A DNA stretch of 35,988 nt, taken from assembly GCA_001779315.1 (NCBI GenBank), contig MFJU01000041.1, positions 1-35,988 of the forward strand. Reading direction: 5' to 3'. The DNA comes from Candidatus Gottesmanbacteria bacterium RIFCSPLOWO2_01_FULL_42_22. Its GTDB lineage: Bacteria; Patescibacteriota; Microgenomatia; 2-02-FULL-39-11. Position numbers and translations under genes: made by a program. The notes under the pieces were generated by a model. It was not told the DNA's origin. It saw nothing but the letters and a program-made list of their open reading frames with translations, and did no database searches. Below are positions 23,264 to 31,726 of this stretch, piece by piece (positions within the stretch are counted from its first letter, which is position 1; each line of letters opens with the position of its first letter).

Positions 23264-24562
23264 ATGAAGAATCATCTTTATCCGATTATAATCCTTCTTT
23301 TCATAGCCGGTCTGGCGAGGTATTTCTACTTCGTAAACGGACCTGATCTTTTTATCTCTGCGGATACTTACGGTTATTATGAAACAGGCCAAAAACTGGC
23401 AAATGAAGGCATCCCCGTCAACGATTCCCGTCCGCCTCTTTATTCATTTATCTTAATCCTGCCTGCTCTTTTAAACGGACGTCCGGATACGGCTGTTCTC
23501 TCTGGCCTGTTTTTCCGCGATATGAAATGGATCGTTATATTTCAATCGCTTTTAGGTCTTACCTCCCTTATTTTTATCTACAAAATTGCCCTGTTTCTGA
23601 AACTTCCGCTAAAGGCAGCTTTTCTCATCACTTCATTTTCCGCATTCAATATTATGGTTTTCGGCATGGAAAGGATATTAATGACGGAGACTTTAACCGT
23701 ATTTCTGCTGCTTCTTTTGGCCTATACCGTGTTAGCTCTATTTAGAGAATATTCTTTAGGCCGCTCTTTACTGATTTGGTTAATTCTGTCTTTGCTTTTC
23801 CTGACCAAACCGCTCTATTTTCTGCTGCCTCTACCTGTTTTTGCCCTTATTTTATACCGCTATAAAAATAAGCAGGTGTTTTATCATTCACTGATCCTGC
23901 TGTTGCTTTTCGGCATGACTGTTTTCGCTTACAGTTTATTAAACTTTAAATACAATCAATATCGGGGCTTTTCCCGAGTGGGCGATCTGGCACTTTTGGG
24001 TAAAATCCTAGTCCAAAAATTGGATATAAGCTCTGCCAAAAATAATTATTACTATCCTTTTTTAAAAAAATACCTGGATGAAAACCGGGAACCCCAGCCG
24101 TTCCGCTTCATGGAAACCATCGCACCCCTCTATTGGCAGGACAGGGAAAAAATGAACTCGCTTACCCCTTTGGTAAGAACGGTTATTCTGGCCAATTTCC
24201 CTCATTACTTACTGAAATCGCTTGCTGAAATACCGTTAGCCTTAGTAGAGGCAAACGGTCTGGTTATTCATAATTTCCCTTTTAATTATCTTTTTCGTTT
24301 TTACAGAGCTTCACAATACTTATCGTTTCTGATTTTTCCGGCCGCTTTTCTGATTCTGAAAAAATTCCTGGAAAAAAACTCAAAGGAAAACTGCGCCTGG
24401 TTTTTGATTTTACTGTTGCCTTTCTACCAGATTATGTTAACGGTCTTTATTGATTACGGTGAATACGGCCGGATCATAAGCGTCACCCAGCCGTTCAGTT
24501 ATTTATTGGTCATATATTTTCTGATAGGGCTAAAGGGGAAATTCAGGAAGATTTACCAGTAA
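23264..24562 (+). CDS. GT-C/PMT-like multi-span membrane protein
   Basis: A 432-residue protein with a signal-anchor-like first span and about ten more. Its first loop has DLFISADTYGYYETGQKLA, with the D-x-Y-x-Y-x-x-G pattern common to PMT_2/GT39-like proteins, followed by NDSRPPLYSF. MERILMTETLTVFLLLL in the second periplasmic loop is also typical (the conserved E-x-L-x-T-E segment). It is a predicted outward-facing glycosyltransferase. It is the only + strand gene inside the - strand glycan operon, and its 3' end overlaps the convergent epimerase gene by 10 bp. Promoter not identified: the TATAAC at 23254-23259 is too close to the ATG. Confidence 0.72.
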   Translation: MKNHLYPIIILLFIAGLARYFYFVNGPDLFISADTYGYYETGQKLANEGIPVNDSRPPLYSFILILPALLNGRPDTAVLSGLFFRDMKWIVIFQSLLGLTSLIFIYKIALFLKLPLKAAFLITSFSAFNIMVFGMERILMTETLTVFLLLLLAYTVLALFREYSLGRSLLIWLILSLLFLTKPLYFLLPLPVFALILYRYKNKQVFYHSLILLLLFGMTVFAYSLLNFKYNQYRGFSRVGDLALLGKILVQKLDISSAKNNYYYPFLKKYLDENREPQPFRFMETIAPLYWQDREKMNSLTPLVRTVILANFPHYLLKSLAEIPLALVEANGLVIHNFPFNYLFRFYRASQYLSFLIFPAAFLILKKFLEKNSKENCAWFLILLLPFYQIMLTVFIDYGEYGRIISVTQPFSYLLVIYFLIGLKGKFRKIYQ

Positions 24563-25584
24563 TATTTTTTGTAGTTGGAATAGAAATCGATTGTTTTTTT
24601 GATGCCCTCTTCCAGGGAAACTACCGGCTTCCAGCCGTATGTTTTATGCATTTTTTTCCAAGATGCAAGGTAATCCCCTATTTCTATCATTTTCCGGTCC
24701 TGAGGAAAGGGGACAATTTTCAGCCTGCCGCTGCCGAAAATTTTAATGGCCAGACTGACAAAATCCTTCAGGGAAACAGGGATCCCTCCCAAATTATAAG
24801 CCTCCCCCCAGCCGGTATTACTTTTCCCTGCCAAATAAAGAGCTTCGCAAACGTCATCGATATAATTGATATCGCGTATTTGTTTTCCGTTTCCGAAAAG
24901 CTCCACAGTCTGCCCGTCCATGATCTGCCTGATAAAATAGTTTAATATACCCTGCCTGGGATGCCTCATCTGGTGCCTGGGGCCATAAGTATTGGTCATA
25001 CGCAGGGAAATGGCTTTAATTCCGTAAACCTTAAAATACATCAGGTGGTATTTTTCCGCGGCAATTGAATTGATGCCGTTTATATCGGTCGGTTCTTGAG
25101 GATGGTTCTCGTCAACCGGCAAATATTGCGCCTTACCGTACTGGTTTCTGGTGCCGGCATAAATTATTCTCGCTTGAGGATTATATTTTCTGACCGATTC
25201 CAGTAAAGAGAGTTGAGCCCGGCAATTGATTTCCAGATCAGTCATGGGATCACTCATGCTGTCCACATGCGACAAAGTGCCGGCCAGGTTAAAAATTATT
25301 TTGTGGCCCGAAACCAGCTTATCCATTTGTTTTTCTGATCGAATATCAGCAATGACAACTTTAATACGGGAAGCACGGGGATGGATATTAAAACGGTTGC
25401 CGCCATATCCCGGGATAAGCGCATCAACCACAACTACTTCAGCCCCTTGTTTGATAAGTCTAAGTGCCAGTGTTGAACCGATAAAACCTAAACCACCGGT
25501 AATCAGCACCTTTTTCCCGGCATAAAATTTATCTTTATCCCGATTTAATCGGGATTTCGCTTTCGCTTCACTTTTTTTTAGCAT
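24553..25584 (-). CDS. Atypical NAD-dependent epimerase/dehydratase lacking the Tyr-Lys pair
   Basis: A 343-residue extended SDR. The cofactor motif VLITGGLGFIGSTLALRL and ADIRSEKQMD are clear, as are SLRMTNTYGPRHQMRHPRQG and the C-terminal IRDINYIDDV. The usual catalytic YxxxK is absent: the matching position reads DINGINSIAAEKYH, so the Tyr is Asn and the Lys is Ser. I recall relatives with NGINK there, so loss of the Lys is the stranger change. Residues 5-19 (SEAKAKSRLNRDKDK) are a basic N-terminal extension encoded by a palindromic element. It overlaps the SIS gene by 17 bp. Likely role in NDP-sugar conversion, but activity is uncertain. Confidence 0.85.
   Translation of the reverse strand: MLKKSEAKAKSRLNRDKDKFYAGKKVLITGGLGFIGSTLALRLIKQGAEVVVVDALIPGYGGNRFNIHPRASRIKVVIADIRSEKQMDKLVSGHKIIFNLAGTLSHVDSMSDPMTDLEINCRAQLSLLESVRKYNPQARIIYAGTRNQYGKAQYLPVDENHPQEPTDINGINSIAAEKYHLMYFKVYGIKAISLRMTNTYGPRHQMRHPRQGILNYFIRQIMDGQTVELFGNGKQIRDINYIDDVCEALYLAGKSNTGWGEAYNLGGIPVSLKDFVSLAIKIFGSGRLKIVPFPQDRKMIEIGDYLASWKKMHKTYGWKPVVSLEEGIKKTIDFYSNYKKYYW
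25537..25555. repeat. Perfect 19-bp palindrome at the start of the epimerase gene
   Basis: ATCCCGATT and AATCGGGAT flank a single T. On the coding strand it is followed upstream by an AGCGAAAGCGAAA-type run. It encodes part of the N-terminal extension SRLNRD and sits next to the stop of the SIS gene, so it appears to have been inserted at the gene junction. Confidence 0.65.
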
Positions 25585-26185
25585 GACTATTTTTCATCTT
25601 TGATAAACATGTTGTCAGAATATGATCAAGGACCAGCTGGATATCTTCACACGGACCGTATTTGTGACTGTCAGTTAATATGGCGCAATCTACCAAATGC
25701 CCTAAAGATCCTCCTTTTTTAAAACCGAGGATACCGATCACTTTTGCCCTGCGCTTTTTGGCATAATTTACGGCCTTTATCAGATTTTGGCTGTTGCCGC
25801 TTCCGGAGAGCACAATTAAAATATCGTTGATCTCAATCAGATTCCGCAGCTGCTGCAGAAAAACCTCCTCAAATGACAAATCGTTGGCTAAAGCCGTCAT
25901 CAAAGCCGTATTATCAGTCAGAGAATATGCTTTGAAGCGCTTTTCCCGGCTGTCATAGACTCTCTCCAGGGTGTTTTTGGACAGGTCACAGGCAAAATGC
26001 GAAGCGTTAGCCGAGCTTCCGCCGTTGCCGATGATAAAGACTTTACGGTTGTTTTTATAAGCAGCCAAAATCAGGCTGGCGGCCTGCCTGATTTTGTTCC
26101 GGTCGAGGCTGTCAATGGCTTTTTTAAGCTCGGTAATATATTCCTCTATGATTAAGGCTATTGAATCGTGGGTTAAATCTGCCAT
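25568..26185 (-). CDS. gmhA: SIS-domain phosphosugar isomerase, GmhA-like
   Basis: A 205-residue protein with the GmhA/DiaA signature GNGGSSANASHFACDLSKN (about 53-71), the middle LTDNTALMTALANDLSFEEVF and LIVLSGSGNSQNLIKA. A C-terminal CEDIQLVLDHIL completes it. GmhA isomerises sedoheptulose 7-phosphate to heptose 7-phosphate. Zinc ligands do not follow the E. coli pattern exactly (Asp in place of the first Glu, and a different spacing after the Gln), so substrate assignment is tentative. Context supports heptose: an SDR and an HldE-like fusion lie immediately upstream, coupled by overlaps. The TAA of the upstream SDR overlaps its ATG (TAATG). The last codons overlap the epimerase gene, probably because of the palindromic element there. 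Confidence 0.85.
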   Translation of the reverse strand: MADLTHDSIALIIEEYITELKKAIDSLDRNKIRQAASLILAAYKNNRKVFIIGNGGSSANASHFACDLSKNTLERVYDSREKRFKAYSLTDNTALMTALANDLSFEEVFLQQLRNLIEINDILIVLSGSGNSQNLIKAVNYAKKRRAKVIGILGFKKGGSLGHLVDCAILTDSHKYGPCEDIQLVLDHILTTCLSKMKNSHAKKK

Positions 26186-27183
26186 TATTTCAATTTAATT
26201 TTTTTCATCAGTTTAAGATTATAATACAACCCGTTCTCCAGAGGCTTGATAAATAAACCCTTCTCATAAGCTTTTTTAATATCCAGGATGGCTTCCTCAA
26301 CCGTATGTTTCGGGGAAAACCCAAGCTCCCGGGCCGCTTTTTGTGAACTGATATGATAGGAGCGCATATCATCAGTTGGCGAAACAGCAATTTCTATCTG
26401 AGGATCATTCAGGACTTTTTTAACCAAACGGGCCACCTCTCCAACAGGCAGATTTTCATAGCCGGCATTAAAAATCTTACCGCCAATTGCCTCATCAGGA
26501 TATTCAAGCGAGTTGACATACAGGTCAGTAATATCTTCGATATGGATATTCGGCCGTAATTGTTTTCCTCCGAAAACTGATATTTTTTTGTTTACCAAAG
26601 CCTGGATAGTCAGCAGGTTAACCGTTAAATCAAATCTCATTCTGGGACTGTAACCGCAGACTGTCGCCGGCCTCAAAATCAAAACAGTGAATCCCGGCCT
26701 GTTTTTGGCATGGACATACTTTTCCGAAAGGACTTTGTATTTGGAATAATCCGTCAGGGGCCTAAGCGGCAGATTTTCGCTGACATTTTTTTCTTTTTTA
26801 ATGCCGTAAACACTTGAGGTGGAAATAAAAATAAACCTTTTGACTGCCGATTTTAAGGAAAGGTCGGCCAGCAGCTTGCTCGCCTCAAAATTTACTGATT
26901 TACCCAAATGCGGATTGAGGTCAAAAGTGGGGTCATTGGAGATCGCCGCCAAATGGATGACGCTATCCGCCCCTTTCAATTCCCGGGTAAGCAGCTGCCT
27001 GTCCCTGATATCCCCCTCTATCTGTAATAACTTTTTGTTTTTGGCAAGGACATCCTTGCCGTAAATAAACAAATCAATCACTTTTACCCGGTAATTGGCT
27101 TTCAACAATTTAGGGACCAGGACGCTGCCTACATAACCCCCTCCGCCGGTAACCAGTACATTTTTAATTTGATTATTAATCAT
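26185..27183 (-). CDS. Extended SDR, NAD-dependent sugar epimerase/dehydratase
   Basis: A 332-residue protein with the Rossmann motif VLVTGGGGYVGSVLVPKLL at the N-terminus, VIHLAAISNDPTFD, ISTSSVYG and a complete catalytic YSKYK near 150. It continues with ILRPATVCGYSPRMRFDL and the C-terminal RPNIHIEDITDLYV. Unlike the next SDR it keeps both Tyr and Lys. The sequence resembles SDRs found next to heptose isomerase and kinase genes. A role in converting an NDP-heptose or another NDP-sugar is plausible, but the exact reaction cannot be read. It overlaps the HldE-like gene by 4 bp and the SIS gene by 1 bp. Confidence 0.88.
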   Translation of the reverse strand: MINNQIKNVLVTGGGGYVGSVLVPKLLKANYRVKVIDLFIYGKDVLAKNKKLLQIEGDIRDRQLLTRELKGADSVIHLAAISNDPTFDLNPHLGKSVNFEASKLLADLSLKSAVKRFIFISTSSVYGIKKEKNVSENLPLRPLTDYSKYKVLSEKYVHAKNRPGFTVLILRPATVCGYSPRMRFDLTVNLLTIQALVNKKISVFGGKQLRPNIHIEDITDLYVNSLEYPDEAIGGKIFNAGYENLPVGEVARLVKKVLNDPQIEIAVSPTDDMRSYHISSQKAARELGFSPKHTVEEAILDIKKAYEKGLFIKPLENGLYYNLKLMKKIKLK

Positions 27184-28718
27184 TTCAATAGCCGGTTGAT
27201 GAACTTTACCATTTCCGGAAACTCGACCGGTTTCCTATTACCGACTGTCTGTATCTGCAGGGCTCCGGCCACATTACCTACAAAAGCCGTCAGATCGTTC
27301 TCAAGTCCCCCGGCCATACAGGGCGCGGTGATGGCAAAAAGGGCATCGCCGGCGCCCACCCGGTCAACAATCTTATCCGTCAGGGCAGGGCTGTTTAAAA
27401 ATCCCTGGCTCTTAAAATAGCCGTCGCTTCCGTACGGGCCGCGTGTCACAATCATCCGGCTGCATTTCATTTTCTTATAAATTTTTCTGATTAATTTTCT
27501 TAAATCTTCATGCTTTTTATGGGTGGCCAGGCGTATCTCCTGTTCATCAATGCAGACGTAATCAGCACGGGAATACTTGGTAATGATGTTAAAACCGTAA
27601 TTGGCGCTGTTTGCCTGGACGTTTAAGGCCAAAAAAGGGGCTTTGGCGCAAAGATACTTGACGATTTTCGGTGTAAACAGGCCATGGCCGAAATCATAAA
27701 CCACCACAAAATCATAATTGCTTATATTCTTCTTCAAAAAGCTCAGAATTTTCTCTTCGATGGCGGCGGGAATATCCTCGTCTCCCAAATAGGAAATCTG
27801 GAAAAGTTTTTGCTTGGTAAAAGCATCCAGATAACGCCTTTTGACGATAGTTTCGCGCTCTTCCCAGAAGTAGAATTGGCTTTTGACCTCTTTTTTCAGA
27901 TTTTTGGCAATAAAATTTTCATATGAATTCTTGCTTCCCAAAACAGAGAGAATTTCCACTTCTGAGACCAGAGCGGACAGGTGGTTGGCAGCCGCCAGTG
28001 CGCCTCCCAAAAATGATTCTTCTGCCGTATGGCGGTGTACCATTATCGGCTCTTTGGAAGATTTGCCCAAAGGCAGGCAATAAACATACTGGTCGATAAT
28101 TGCATCTCCGATAACTAAAACCTTTAAGCGTTTGAGTGTCAGCAGTTTTTCCATAATTGCATCAGGTGGATACTTACGGCCTAAAGTCTCCAGATAATGC
28201 TTTGTTTTGGCAGGATATACATCGAGGTACTGGTTGATCAGACGGGAGGAACTGAAAATAATATCATCTACAGAAAAGATCAGTTTCCCCCCAACTGCTT
28301 TGACGGCCTTTTCCTCATCTGCCAGTTTCCGGGGCAATGCCTCTATTTTTTTTCTGTGGCGGTAGTCAGGACCTTTGACATAGAAATCAGGCTTTATTTT
28401 CCTTATGGCCGGGACTGCCGATTCGGAATCGATAATTGCCACATAATCGATTTGTTCCAGGGAGGACAGGACTTCTGTTCTCAGATTCTGGTTAAAAATA
28501 GGCCTGCCCGGGCCTTTTTTTACATACCTATCGGCGGTGACTGTCACGACCAGAATATCCCCGTTCTTTTTTGCACTCGCCAGGTGTCTGATGTGTCCGG
28601 GATGGATGAGATCGAAGACGCCGTGGCAGTGGACGATTTTCTTTCCTTCTTTTTTCAGCTGAAGTACCAGCTTGCCCAATTCGTTGATTCTTTTGATTTT
28701 CCCTCCAACCCTGCTCAT
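27180..28718 (-). CDS. HldE-like fusion in inverted order: nucleotidyltransferase then PfkB-type kinase
   Basis: The ORF is open to 28832, but the ATG at 28718-28716 (MSRVGGKIKRINELG) is the likelier start, giving 512 residues; the 38 residues before it look non-protein-like. Residues about 20-150 are an HxGH nucleotidyltransferase (GVFDLIHPGHIRHLASAKK, and later IKPDFYVKGPDYR). Residues about 195-510 are a ribokinase-type kinase (VLVIGDAIIDQYV, the SKEPIMVHRH and SFLGGALAAANHL segments, and the catalytic DRVGAGDALFA). E. coli HldE has the kinase first; here the order is swapped. Together they would make ADP- or GDP-activated heptose from heptose 7-phosphate, with a GmhB-type phosphatase not seen in the window. 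Coupled to the SDR by a 4-bp overlap. Confidence 0.88.
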   Translation of the reverse strand: MSRVGGKIKRINELGKLVLQLKKEGKKIVHCHGVFDLIHPGHIRHLASAKKNGDILVVTVTADRYVKKGPGRPIFNQNLRTEVLSSLEQIDYVAIIDSESAVPAIRKIKPDFYVKGPDYRHRKKIEALPRKLADEEKAVKAVGGKLIFSVDDIIFSSSRLINQYLDVYPAKTKHYLETLGRKYPPDAIMEKLLTLKRLKVLVIGDAIIDQYVYCLPLGKSSKEPIMVHRHTAEESFLGGALAAANHLSALVSEVEILSVLGSKNSYENFIAKNLKKEVKSQFYFWEERETIVKRRYLDAFTKQKLFQISYLGDEDIPAAIEEKILSFLKKNISNYDFVVVYDFGHGLFTPKIVKYLCAKAPFLALNVQANSANYGFNIITKYSRADYVCIDEQEIRLATHKKHEDLRKLIRKIYKKMKCSRMIVTRGPYGSDGYFKSQGFLNSPALTDKIVDRVGAGDALFAITAPCMAGGLENDLTAFVGNVAGALQIQTVGNRKPVEFPEMVKFINRLLK

Positions 28719-28841
28719 GCCCCCAATAATAACCACTTCAGGAAAAGCGTTCAAGTATATAATAAGATAATTATGGCTGAAAAAACATTTGGGCAATCTG
28801 GCCGAGGAAGATTTCGCGCGATGAGACCGCATTATTAAAAC

Positions 28842-29606
28842 CTACTTAACTGCCACCGCTAAAATAGTAGTTCCCCAGGGTGTAAACCGGAACAGATGGT
28901 CAAACTTCAGCAACAGGCTGCCGGTGATAGAGTAAAATTTAACAAACCAGCGGTTTTTACGAAACAGTGAAGCATTATGGCCTCCGCTTCTTGATTTAAG
29001 ATAAAGATTGTACATATAAAGGCCGAGGCGGTGGAAGGGAAAACCAACTGTATATATCTTTATCCGGGAAAACTTATAGAGGGCCAGCCTGATTTCATCT
29101 GTAGTAAAACGTCTGACATGACCGGCATAATCATCTAAAAGATTCCATTGGCCCGGATCATTGGGAGTCGTAATTATTAATATTCCGCCTTTTTTTAATT
29201 CTTTATAGGCCAGATCAAACGCTTTTTGATAGTTTGCCAAATGTTCAATAACTTCCTGTAAAATACAATAATCATAACTCCCCCTGCTTTTCCCTTTAAA
29301 TTTGGTCAGATCCCTCTTGATGATGGTTACTCTCCCGGACAACCCTTCTTGTGAAACCCATTTTCTGGCAATTGCCAGAGCTTTGGAATTTATATCGATT
29401 CCTGTTACTTTATATCCCTTTCGGGCACTGGCCAGCAAATTCCGTCCTGCTCCACAGCCTAAATCCAGCACTTTGGCTTTTTTCAGTTTAAAATAAGGAA
29501 TTACTAAACTGTAAGTCAGGTAGTTAAAAAACGGATCCTGGTTTTGTGCCTGATTGATCACCTTTTCGCTTAAACGGTACAATTTCATTTTGCCTAAGGT
29601 TTTCAT
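28842..29606 (-). CDS. SAM-dependent methyltransferase
   Basis: The ORF is open to 29699, but that would overlap the upstream gene by 86 bp. The ATG at 29606-29604 ([15 protein letters not shown]) follows the upstream stop by 7 bp and is preferred (254 residues). Motif I is [21 protein letters not shown]. The chain continues [14 protein letters not shown] (motif II region), [16 protein letters not shown] and [15 protein letters not shown], a class I methyltransferase of the UbiE/Coq5-like group. The C-terminal 80 residues are basic with hydrophobic stretches ([11 protein letters not shown] and [12 protein letters not shown]) and may touch the membrane. A sugar or lipid-linked glycan is the probable substrate from context, but this is inference. 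Confidence 0.85.
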   Translation of the reverse strand: MKTLGKMKLYRLSEKVINQAQNQDPFFNYLTYSLVIPYFKLKKAKVLDLGCGAGRNLLASARKGYKVTGIDINSKALAIARKWVSQEGLSGRVTIIKRDLTKFKGKSRGSYDYCILQEVIEHLANYQKAFDLAYKELKKGGILIITTPNDPGQWNLLDDYAGHVRRFTTDEIRLALYKFSRIKIYTVGFPFHRLGLYMYNLYLKSRSGGHNASLFRKNRWFVKFYSITGSLLLKFDHLFRFTPWGTTILAVAVK

Positions 29607-29613
29607 ATTTTCA

Positions 29614-30603
29614 TTAATTACCGAGATAGCGAAACCAGTTTTTAGTAGCGGAATGGATTGTTTTTGGTGTCCAGACGGGGGCATTTTTCCAATAATCAAT
29701 TTCCGGTAGGATCCTTTTCATCCCGTCCCTGAATGACACTTTCGGCTGCCAGCCCAGGATTTTCCTGATTTTGGTAATGTCAGCGTAAGTACAATCGGGT
29801 TCTCCCGGTCTTTTAGGAATACGGGTTGTCCTGCCGCCGATAATTTTTACCATTTCATTAATGGAATATGTTCCCCCGCTGCCGACATTAAAAAAGTTGT
29901 TGGTAACCTTTGATTTAGCGGCCGTTATAAAAGCCTCAACCACATCCGAAACATAAGTAAAATCCCGCCTTTGCCTGCCCGTTCCCACAACTGTTAACGC
30001 TGCACCTTTTAATTTTTGGGCCATAAAAATGGAAATCACCGGCCCGTAGGTACCGTAGCTGCGGACACGGGGGCCGAAAACATTAAATAAACGTAAAGAG
30101 ATGACTGGCAGTTTATAAACTTGGGCATAGTGGAGTGCATACAGTTCGCCTAAATATTTGGTCAGCGCGTAAGGATATTGCGGACGGATTGGAGCTGTCT
30201 CCGGTGTCGGGTAAGTTTCAGGAATTCCGTAACAGGAAGATGATGCTGTGTAAAGGAATTTTTTTATTCCTGCTTTCCGGCAGGCTTCCAAAATATAAAC
30301 AGTCCCTGAAACGTTCACCCTATGGTAAGTTTCCGGTTCTTCAATTGAAGGCACAATATTTGATTTGCCGGCCAGGTGGAATACCCAATCGATATTTTTA
30401 AAAAAGGACTGTTTTATTTGTTTTTTATCGGCAATATCGCACTTGGCGAACCGATAATTTTTCCCGAATTTCTTAAACAAATCATAGTCATCCCGATTCG
30501 GGTTATGACTGTCCAAGAGCCTGACTTCATACCTCTCCTCGAGAAGTCTCCTTACCAGGTGGCTGCCGATAAATCCTGTCCCGCCGGTTACTAAGCATTT
30601 CAT
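29614..30603 (-). CDS. NAD-dependent SDR, GalE/WbpP-type epimerase or dehydratase
   Basis: A 329-residue extended [23 protein letters not shown], a [16 protein letters not shown] segment, TASSSCYG and the intact catalytic [11 protein letters not shown] (Y-x-x-x-K). [19 protein letters not shown] and [14 protein letters not shown] follow, typical of UDP-GlcNAc/glucose C4-epimerases and decarboxylases. The C-terminal tail ([13 protein letters not shown] ... TKNWFRYLG) is an extension present in some SDRs of surface-glycan loci. The gene overlaps the upstream dehydrogenase gene by 4 bp. Substrate not readable. Confidence 0.88.
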   Translation of the reverse strand: MKCLVTGGTGFIGSHLVRRLLEERYEVRLLDSHNPNRDDYDLFKKFGKNYRFAKCDIADKKQIKQSFFKNIDWVFHLAGKSNIVPSIEEPETYHRVNVSGTVYILEACRKAGIKKFLYTASSSCYGIPETYPTPETAPIRPQYPYALTKYLGELYALHYAQVYKLPVISLRLFNVFGPRVRSYGTYGPVISIFMAQKLKGAALTVVGTGRQRRDFTYVSDVVEAFITAAKSKVTNNFFNVGSGGTYSINEMVKIIGGRTTRIPKRPGEPDCTYADITKIRKILGWQPKVSFRDGMKRILPEIDYWKNAPVWTPKTIHSATKNWFRYLGN

Positions 30604-31625
30604 AAGCGGATAGCGACTCTGATGACATCGCCTGTTCTGACTTCCTTGATGGCCTCATTTATTTTTAACAAAGGATAAGTCTTGGTAATCATTTTTTCCG
30701 GACGCAGAATCCCCTGCTCTTCTAATTTAATTAATCTCGGAATTACCAGGCTCGGATTGACATCTCCTCCAAATGAACCGGTCAGAGCCTTATCGAAATG
30801 CAGCGGAAAAGAATCGATGGCCATTTTCTCCCCTTTTTTCGGTACTCCCACCAAAATAGTTCTGCCTGCGGTCGAGGCGGTTTCATAAGCCAGTTCCCGG
30901 ACCGCGTTTATGCCGGTGGTGTCAATTGTCACGTCCGCACCTTGAAGTCCGAGGATTTTTTCCAGGTCCTGTCTTATTTTTGGCGAATTTAATAGAGAAT
31001 GGCTGGCACCCATTTTTAAGGCTTCATTTAATTTAAATTTATTGATATCGACTGCCACTAGAGGATAAGCATTGATGAGCTTGGCCATCATGATGATGCC
31101 GGAACCGGCCCCGCCTGCTCCGAAAACCACCAGCGATTCTCCGCTTTTCAGATGTGAATCATGATGGACAACACCGTAACCGGTTGTCAAAGCACAGCCG
31201 TAAAGAGTGGCTGTTTTCAAATCAGTTTGACCGGTAATGGGAGTCAGCCGGTTTTCTGAAGAAACGGCGTATTCATTGAAAGTAGTCACCCAACCGGCAT
31301 TTACCGTCTTGCCTCCCCATAAATATTTTGGCGTTGGCCCTTGCAGGCCGTCCCCGCGCCTCCAATGCATGACCACCCGGTCTCCTTTTTTTACTTTAGT
31401 GACTCCCGGGCCTGTTTCCTCAACCAAGCCGCTGCCTTCGTGTCCCAGAAGATGCGGCAGGAATTTATCCTCTCCTTTGACTCCGTCGATTTCATTGAGT
31501 TGGGCGCCGCAAATGGAACTGAAAAGGACCCGGACCAATACCTGTCCGTATTCCATTTTTTGAGGAAGTTCAATTTCGGCAATTTCCAAAGGAGCTTTCT
31601 GTTTAACCAATATGGCTGCTTTCAT
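30600..31625 (-). CDS. Zinc-type medium-chain dehydrogenase
   Basis: The ORF runs to 31646 from a TTG, but the ATG at 31625-31623 (MKAAILVKQKAPLEIAEIE) gives the standard family start, 341 residues. The catalytic zinc region is present: SSICGAQLNEIDG and LLGHEGSGLVEETG (Cys and His-Glu). The nucleotide-binding fold shows VVFGAGGAGSGIIMMAKL (a GxGGxG-type turn) and VAVDINKFKL. The usual four-Cys structural zinc loop is missing, replaced by RRGDGLQGPTPKYLWGG. In the locus it could oxidise or reduce an NDP-sugar or a sugar alcohol. Just upstream lies a 72-bp palindromic element. Confidence 0.82.
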   Translation of the reverse strand: MKAAILVKQKAPLEIAEIELPQKMEYGQVLVRVLFSSICGAQLNEIDGVKGEDKFLPHLLGHEGSGLVEETGPGVTKVKKGDRVVMHWRRGDGLQGPTPKYLWGGKTVNAGWVTTFNEYAVSSENRLTPITGQTDLKTATLYGCALTTGYGVVHHDSHLKSGESLVVFGAGGAGSGIIMMAKLINAYPLVAVDINKFKLNEALKMGASHSLLNSPKIRQDLEKILGLQGADVTIDTTGINAVRELAYETASTAGRTILVGVPKKGEKMAIDSFPLHFDKALTGSFGGDVNPSLVIPRLIKLEEQGILRPEKMITKTYPLLKINEAIKEVRTGDVIRVAIRL

Positions 31626-31633
31626 TGTATAAA

Positions 31634-31705
31634 AGGTTGAACCCAAATTTTTCGCGCGCAGGATCTCGGATGAGGAGCGAGCACGTAAAATTTCGGGTGA
31701 AACCT
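31634..31705. repeat. 72-bp imperfect palindrome upstream of the dehydrogenase gene
   Basis: The outer arms AGGTT/AACCT, then ACCC/GGGT, then AAATTTT/AAAATTT are symmetric with 2- and 1-base interruptions; inner CG-rich segments (CGCGC and GCACG) also pair. It lies in the 101-bp gap before the dehydrogenase ATG. Transcribed on the - strand it would form a long hairpin in the operon mRNA, so it could be a mobile palindromic element or a regulatory hairpin. Confidence 0.6.
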
Positions 31706-31726
31706 GAATTGGTAATATTTCATATG

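Noticed and set aside
28719-28832. N-terminal 38 residues of the 550-aa HldE-like ORF
   Set aside because: The extension is not like family members, and the ATG at 28718 gives the normal start of the nucleotidyltransferase domain.
28197-28838. 213-aa + strand ORF as a gene
   Set aside because: It lies wholly antisense to the HldE-like coding region, which has clear motifs, and its own translation shows no family features.
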